A stretch of 9,753 bases of DNA from Peptostreptococcaceae bacterium (GTDB lineage: Bacteria; Bacillota_A; Clostridia; Peptostreptococcales; Anaerovoracaceae): assembly GCA_016650135.1 (NCBI GenBank), contig JAENWH010000046.1, forward strand, positions 1 to 9,753, given 5' to 3'. Of the stretch, positions 5,692 through 9,753 are shown piece after piece. Numbering within the stretch: position 1 is the first letter of the stretch; each line of letters starts with the position of its first letter. The notes below the pieces were generated by a model, which was not told the origin of the DNA, did no database searches, and was given only the letters and a program-made list of their open reading frames with translations. The position numbers and the translations under genes were made by a program.

Positions 5692-6761
5692 GCTTCTGTG
5701 TGTTTTAAAGGTAAAGTAATGCAGATACCTAATCGAAAATATGTACTATTATTCTCGTCGGGCGAAATATCTGCCATTTTTCCTTTGGGCATTTCTGTTC
5801 CTTTTAGTAACGCGCCCTCTGTAATCATATTTACAACTTTTAATGTAGTTGTTTTGTCAATCTTTCTTCCTCCCTTTTGAACCAGCTCGTAAGCTTGTAA
5901 CCGGTTAAATTCTTCCAGGTTTTGCGGTATAAATAGTCCGGTAGTGATCGATTTTAAAGACTCAGTTCCTGGAACCCACGTAAAAGGAGAGGTTTGATTT
6001 TTATCAATCTGATCAATCCATCCGTAACCTACATTACGCTTACCCCCCAAACCTTCAAAACGGACAAGGTCGATAGCAAAATTCAAAAGCTTACGCTCTT
6101 CTTCATTTAGCTTTTCGTCCTCTACTAAAAAGTAAAAGTGCGTTTTCCAATTTTCATACAGCGGAAGTTGTATATAGTCTGTTTGAAACAATTCGTTTTG
6201 CGGAATTTTCGTTTCCCCTGTTTCCTCGTCTTTCAGAGGTTTCGGACGAGAATTAATATTGGTTGCAAATCCTTTTTTATACAATCCGTCAATTTCTTTG
6301 TTGATATTGCCCGGCAATTCTTCTTTTAGTAGCATGGCATTCCCGATAGTCGTTAAGTTATCCATTTGTTTTACCCAGTCTTCGCCATAGGTTTCTAAAA
6401 CAGCTTGTGACAGGAAACGTATTTTTTTTACCTTTTTTATAACCAGGTATTGTGAATCTTCAGGCAGTTTTGTACTAGCATTAACAGGCTTAGGTAAAAA
6501 ATAAATGATTTTCATCTCATTACTCAGACAATAAAACAAAGATGAAATTCGGACCTTGGTATCTTCAAATAGTTTAATAAATTCGTTGGTTTTATTTGCT
6601 TTATACTTTGCAACATTATTCACCAACGCTGAAAATAGCGCATCGGACGACATCCAATCAGAGGTATCAGCCAAGCCTGTTTTATTGTCAATAGCCGATT
6701 TTCCAAAGTGGAATCTGGAAAGAGGTTTGGCTTTAATAATTACAGTCCTCATATGACTCAT
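5688..6761 (-). CDS. csm4: Csm4, type III-A effector subunit (RAMP)
   Basis: Csm4 (Cas5-like) binds the crRNA 5' handle and anchors Cas10 at the base of the complex. The 357-residue product shows the Csm4 opening RFHFGKSAIDNKTGLADTSDWMSSDALFSALVN (16-48), with the conserved SDALFSAL helix, and the glycine-rich RNA-binding loop FEGLGGKRNVGYGW at 235-248. A second RAMP half ends in FRLGICITLPL. It overlaps csm3 by 29 bases with the start at 6761; an internal Met4 (6752) is an alternative start that would put MRTVIIKAKP first and leave a 20-base overlap. No clear ribosome-binding site decides between them. Its stop overlaps the csm5 start by four bases. Confidence 0.92.
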   Translation of the reverse strand: MSHMRTVIIKAKPLSRFHFGKSAIDNKTGLADTSDWMSSDALFSALVNNVAKYKANKTNEFIKLFEDTKVRISSLFYCLSNEMKIIYFLPKPVNASTKLPEDSQYLVIKKVKKIRFLSQAVLETYGEDWVKQMDNLTTIGNAMLLKEELPGNINKEIDGLYKKGFATNINSRPKPLKDEETGETKIPQNELFQTDYIQLPLYENWKTHFYFLVEDEKLNEEERKLLNFAIDLVRFEGLGGKRNVGYGWIDQIDKNQTSPFTWVPGTESLKSITTGLFIPQNLEEFNRLQAYELVQKGGRKIDKTTTLKVVNMITEGALLKGTEMPKGKMADISPDENNSTYFRLGICITLPLKHTEA

Positions 6762-7482
6762 CTTTTTTAAAATCAGAAAATTGATTATAATTGCAATCTT
6801 GTTCAGGGTTAACTATCATATCATTTGTATTAATAACAGCTTTTGATATATTAATATTTTTGAATTCAATTTTTCCTGACCCGCGAGTACCAGAACCACC
6901 CAACGAATCGTACTGCAACATTTTCATAGCAAAGGCAAGGGCTTGCAGATGATTAGGCTCTTCACTTTCGTCAAAACAATCGTAAATCATTTCAAAACAA
7001 AAAATAGCACCGGCAGGCACACGCTCTAATGGACGGGGATTGGCGACACCCGTTACACGATTTATTGTATTCTCGTACTTCACTTCGGAATATTCAAAAT
7101 CAGTTTCTAATTTCGGTAAATCGGTTAACGATTTTTCTGATAAATAAGCATCCCTGACCCGTAATAATGCTTCTGTTCGTTTTTCTTCTTCCTTGCCATT
7201 CTTATTTTTTTCATCTCCACTAATGCCGAATAAAGCATCCGATCCAATTCTTTTTTCTTCTTTATCGCCCACCTCTTTACTTCCTACTGCTTTAGCCAGC
7301 ATATTACGCAATTTACCTTTTAATGAACTACCTGGGATGTACGGAATGCCATTGGCTGTTTTTATGACATTATTTTGGTCGAGTGCTCCAATTTCCATAT
7401 TTGATACAGAACCTCCGATATGTAACCCTGTTTTGACTTCTATTTGTCCGATGATGATGAGTTTATATTTTAATGTTCCCAT
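6733..7482 (-). CDS. csm3: Csm3, type III-A backbone RAMP and target-RNA nuclease
   Basis: Csm3 (Cas7-like) forms the filament on the crRNA and cuts target RNA every six nucleotides. Key features of the 249-residue protein are GLHIGGS (19-25), MEIGALDQ with D35 as the catalytic Asp (equivalent to D33 in Streptococcus thermophilus and D32 in S. epidermidis Csm3), GIPYIPGSSLKGKLR (45-59), NRVTGVANPRPLERVPAGAIF (141-161, the thumb region) and the glycine loop SLGGSGTRGSGKI (193-205). Target RNA cleavage should therefore work. The last ~25 residues form an unusual acidic, asparagine-rich tail with two CNY motifs (230-232 and 247-249); this part overlaps the csm4 start. The gene begins 6 bases after csm2. 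Confidence 0.96.
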   Translation of the reverse strand: MGTLKYKLIIIGQIEVKTGLHIGGSVSNMEIGALDQNNVIKTANGIPYIPGSSLKGKLRNMLAKAVGSKEVGDKEEKRIGSDALFGISGDEKNKNGKEEEKRTEALLRVRDAYLSEKSLTDLPKLETDFEYSEVKYENTINRVTGVANPRPLERVPAGAIFCFEMIYDCFDESEEPNHLQALAFAMKMLQYDSLGGSGTRGSGKIEFKNINISKAVINTNDMIVNPEQDCNYNQFSDFKKDESYEDCNY

Positions 7483-7488
7483 AATTAT

Positions 7489-7896
7489 TTAGTTTTTACT
7501 TGGATAATAATACTTTTGGAAAGCAACAACCGCTTCCATAAATTTTTTGAAAGATTGCAATTCTTCGTCTGTTTTAATTTCTTTTATAAAGCCGGCAATT
7601 TCCATTACAATATTTTTTCCGAGATTATCGTTTTGTCGGGCAGCTATATATACCACTTTGGGATAAAGCATTTGAATAGCTCCAACTTTTTTACACTGCT
7701 TTATTTTATCATAAAGGCTGCGCAATTGGGTAGATGATAGATAATTAGCCATAACTCCTACATCTTTACGATTGCCAAATTTAGTTTCTACTACTTTTTC
7801 AAGCTTTTCAAGTTGTTTGGTAATTTCACTATTGCTATCATTAAACTCCAAAGGAGTTATATCTTTAAAAATTGTATTATTTTTATTATCACTCAT
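7489..7896 (-). CDS. csm2: Csm2, type III-A small subunit
   Basis: Csm2 (Cas11-like) is the small helical subunit that lines the belly of the Csm complex along the crRNA-target duplex. The 135-residue product is fully helical in character. After a polar N-terminus it carries MANYLSSTQLRSLYDKI (49-65), KVVYIAARQ (80-88) and the end FMEAVVAFQKYYYPSKN, matching the Csm2 pattern 'LTxSQxR..., LxYxAGRQ, FxExVVAYxxYY'. The first ~30 residues are more polar and may be flexible. The start overlaps the 3' end of cas10 by 8 bases, which suggests coupled translation. Confidence 0.92.
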   Translation of the reverse strand: MSDNKNNTIFKDITPLEFNDSNSEITKQLEKLEKVVETKFGNRKDVGVMANYLSSTQLRSLYDKIKQCKKVGAIQMLYPKVVYIAARQNDNLGKNIVMEIAGFIKEIKTDEELQSFKKFMEAVVAFQKYYYPSKN

Positions 7897-9391
7897 TGGT
7901 ATTATTTTTTAGATTTCTTGTTTTAAATTCCGCCAGCCGTGCTGCCATTGGAAAGCGCATTGGGTTAATGTAATTTTCGGAGAATGCTTGACTTTTATTG
8001 GTTAATATTTTAGTCAAAGCATCAATATATGGGTGAAAGATCCTTTTTTCAAGATCGTCAGCATATTCCTTTTTAACATCACGTATATAGTATTTCAGTT
8101 TATATACCCGATCAAAGGGCAAGGTCTCTCCTTTTCTTATTCGTTGTTGAAGACGATCGAACCCGATACTGCTCTTTTTTATCTTTTCGAGTATTCCACG
8201 GGTAATCTTTTTATCAGTAAGAAACTCAGTTAATGTTTCGGTTTGCTCCATGATTCCTTTATAGTCCTCCCAAGTGAATACTTCATTCATCAGACAAATA
8301 GCATTCTTTACGGTCTTTATTTCCACCTTCCTTTTTTTTGCTTCAGACAATGCCTCTTCTGCCATTTTACCCAATTGCACTACGGGGGTATTGGCATCCA
8401 GCAAAACAATTCCAGCCGAAAGGGTTATATTATCTGTATTAGGTTCCTCTTTAACCTGTTTTTCAAACTCTGTATGTATAACATTTGCAAAATCAAAGAT
8501 AGCATCCCAAGCTCCAATAAAAAAACAATCGTCACCACCGGTGTAAACGGAATAGATGTTTTGGTGATAAGTCCAGCTTTCTAACCAGGTCTGGTTTAGT
8601 AATTCTTCTATCTTTTCTTTTCCAAAAAAAGTATTAAAAAACTCACTTTTCTTTTCAAACTCATCAATGGTTTTACATTTTGCGAATAACTTTCCTAAGT
8701 TATCCACATCCATTTTTAGCACTCCCAAAAAATCTGTTCCCGTGCGTAATTCGGCAAAAGAAGCGTAACCATCAAAATCAATAAGTGGCATATTATTTTT
8801 TTTGTCCTTATTATTAATATTCTCATACAACTTTTTCTGTTCTTTATTCAAGTCTATTTCCTCTATGGATTCCATAAGTTCTTTTGTCCAATGCAGATTT
8901 TCTACAGCCGCTACCGAAATTGACGCTATATTATTTTCAAAAGAAGATATATCCTCCTTTTTGAATGGTTTAAATAATTTATTGCAAAGATCTTCATTTA
9001 TATTTCCATAAAGCCGGTAACGCTTATCATTATTTTTTTTAACAAGGTCCTTCCATGCCATCTCAAATGTGTCTCCGCAACCATAAGATAAACGGACAGA
9101 GAGCTGTGAATGCTCTAATTCTGAATTAATTTGCGACTGATAATTATTTATGAGTTTCTCTATGTCTACACCATCAGACTTTTCAAAGGTCACATGGAAA
9201 CCGCCTCCACCTTTAAAAATTTTAGCATCAGAAATACCTAGCTTATCTTTTAATGCATTTTTGTATTTTTCTTCAATCTTCATGATATTGACTGAATGTT
9301 CATGAAGTGTTTTTGCTGCTCCTTTGCTAGCAACATTAAAAATATACTCCTGTATTCCGCTTATATCACCTTTTAACAAGTAAGTCTCCAT
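7889..9391 (-). CDS. csm1: Cas10/Csm1, compact large subunit without HD domain
   Basis: Cas10 is the signature large subunit of type III complexes; its palm domains make cyclic oligoadenylates from ATP when target RNA binds. The 500-residue protein starts straight in Palm1 (LKGDISGIQEYIFNV, 6-20; IFKGGGGFHV, 58-67). Palm2 follows, with FLGVLKMDVDNLG (221-233) and the cyclase motif YTGGDDCFF (283-291), LSAGIVLL and EEALSEAKK. A helical C-terminal D4-like region ends the protein. Cas10/Csm1 is usually 750-850 residues with an N-terminal HD nuclease. Here that domain is absent, and an in-frame TGA at 9397-9395, two codons before the ATG, excludes a longer frame. The segment before Palm2 (about 180-210) lacks the cysteine pairs of the usual zinc finger. 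The predicted outcome is a cyclase-competent complex with no HD single-strand DNase. It is the first gene of the csm operon. Confidence 0.95.
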   Translation of the reverse strand: METYLLKGDISGIQEYIFNVASKGAAKTLHEHSVNIMKIEEKYKNALKDKLGISDAKIFKGGGGFHVTFEKSDGVDIEKLINNYQSQINSELEHSQLSVRLSYGCGDTFEMAWKDLVKKNNDKRYRLYGNINEDLCNKLFKPFKKEDISSFENNIASISVAAVENLHWTKELMESIEEIDLNKEQKKLYENINNKDKKNNMPLIDFDGYASFAELRTGTDFLGVLKMDVDNLGKLFAKCKTIDEFEKKSEFFNTFFGKEKIEELLNQTWLESWTYHQNIYSVYTGGDDCFFIGAWDAIFDFANVIHTEFEKQVKEEPNTDNITLSAGIVLLDANTPVVQLGKMAEEALSEAKKRKVEIKTVKNAICLMNEVFTWEDYKGIMEQTETLTEFLTDKKITRGILEKIKKSSIGFDRLQQRIRKGETLPFDRVYKLKYYIRDVKKEYADDLEKRIFHPYIDALTKILTNKSQAFSENYINPMRFPMAARLAEFKTRNLKNNTNE

Positions 9392-9448
9392 TTTTCAAAA
9401 ATTAAGTATTTGATTTTCAATATTGAGCCCACTATGAAAAGTAGGTTT
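9392..9448 (-). other. Short gap between cas10 and transposase remnant; possible IS end
   Basis: Only 57 bases separate the cas10 start from the transposase stop, so the csm promoter must lie here or inside the transposase remnant. TACTTTTC (minus strand, 9443-9436) is one base from the TAnnTTTG box, but no TTTG lies at the right distance, so I do not call a promoter. The sequence GAGCCCACTATGAAAAGTAGG (plus, 9425-9445) just after the transposase stop could be the terminal inverted repeat of the element; its partner would be outside the window. Confidence 0.3.
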
Positions 9449-9753
9449 TTAAAAATTGATTAAATCTATTATAAAAAATAGCATTGGCAAAATAGAAAGC
9501 TGTCTACTCCTTTTTCGATTATAAGCTCCATTTAAAACGGAGATAATCCAAAAATAAGGCGAAAAGGCAGCATTTTTTGCTTCTTGCACAGTTCTTTGAT
9601 ATGCACCATCAGCATAAACTTTTTCTACCGGATCTTTTGTTATTTGTTGTGAGAAAATTATTCCGGGTATAACAAAATCCGTATCCGAAGTATTGGCTTT
9701 ATCAACTTTTACATTGGTAATTAAATCCAATCCATCAGAAACTGTTTCAGTCA
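9449..9753 (-). pseudogene. Transposase remnant (IS1182-like DDE), cut by window edge
   Basis: The frame is open from the window edge (TETVSDGLDLITNVKVDKAN...) to a stop at 9451-9449, so the start is outside. The part TSDTDFVIPG, ITKDPVEKVYADGAYQ resembles the catalytic middle of IS1182-type DDE transposases, where a D lies in the YADGAY strand and an 'N/T-D-x-x-F' segment precedes it. After DGAYQ the protein jumps to a short, different ending (FWIISVLNGAYNRKRSRQLSILPM...) with no room for the distal Glu region, which suggests an internal deletion. A coding function is unlikely. It abuts the cas10 operon at its 5' side and may have been involved in the arrival or trimming of the locus. Confidence 0.65.

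Noticed and set aside
7193..7492. 99-codon plus-strand frame opposite csm3
   Set aside because: Shadow of csm3 on the opposite strand; the same holds for the other plus-strand frames opposite cas10, csm4 and csm5.

Overview
The window is a class 1 CRISPR-Cas locus from an A+T-rich member of the Bacteroidota, probably Bacteroidales. The evidence is the A+T-rich composition, the TTTG / TAnnTTTG promoter pattern of that phylum next to the CRISPR array, weak or absent Shine-Dalgarno sites, and the style of the Cas6, Csm and transposase proteins. Every gene and the array read on the minus strand, so transcription runs from high to low coordinates. No identification was made by database search; all names come from reading the proteins.

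Layout in the direction of transcription: (a) 9753-9449, the broken 3' part of a DDE transposase that enters from outside the window. (b) 9391-4171, a tight type III-A effector operon cas10/csm1-csm2-csm3-csm4-csm5, with overlaps or gaps of a few bases. (c) 4168-3365, a sixth gene 2 bp behind csm5 whose product looks like a PD-(D/E)XK-type nuclease of the DUF6602 kind. (d) 3364-2877, a 488 bp A+T-rich gap with a candidate promoter and a perfect 8-3-8 palindrome. (e) 2876-2016, cas6. (f) 2007-966, a scar: the first ~200 codons of what looks like a type I-D cas10d (HD domain, one frameshift) joined out of frame to the last ~140 codons of cas1 (one further frameshift). (g) 964-704, an intact cas2. 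(h) 703-480, the leader, with a very good Bacteroidota promoter just before the first repeat. (i) 479-1, a CRISPR array of seven complete identical 30-bp repeats plus one cut by the window edge.

How it works together: the locus appears to be a hybrid. A former type I-D-like operon (cas6, cas10d ... cas1, cas2) has lost its interference genes and most of cas1 by internal deletion, but has kept cas6 and the array. Cas6 can still cut the pre-crRNA, and the crRNAs would load into the Csm complex. With cas1 broken, new spacers can no longer be acquired from genes in this window. The Csm complex is also unusual. Cas10 is only 500 residues, has no N-terminal HD nuclease domain and no visible zinc-finger cysteines, but keeps the GGDD cyclase motif. 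No csm6 or csx1 is present, and the place where such an effector often lies holds the DUF6602-like putative nuclease. The most interesting hypothesis is that this system depends on cyclic oligoadenylate signalling, or on direct action of this uncharacterised nuclease, rather than on Cas10 HD and Csm6.
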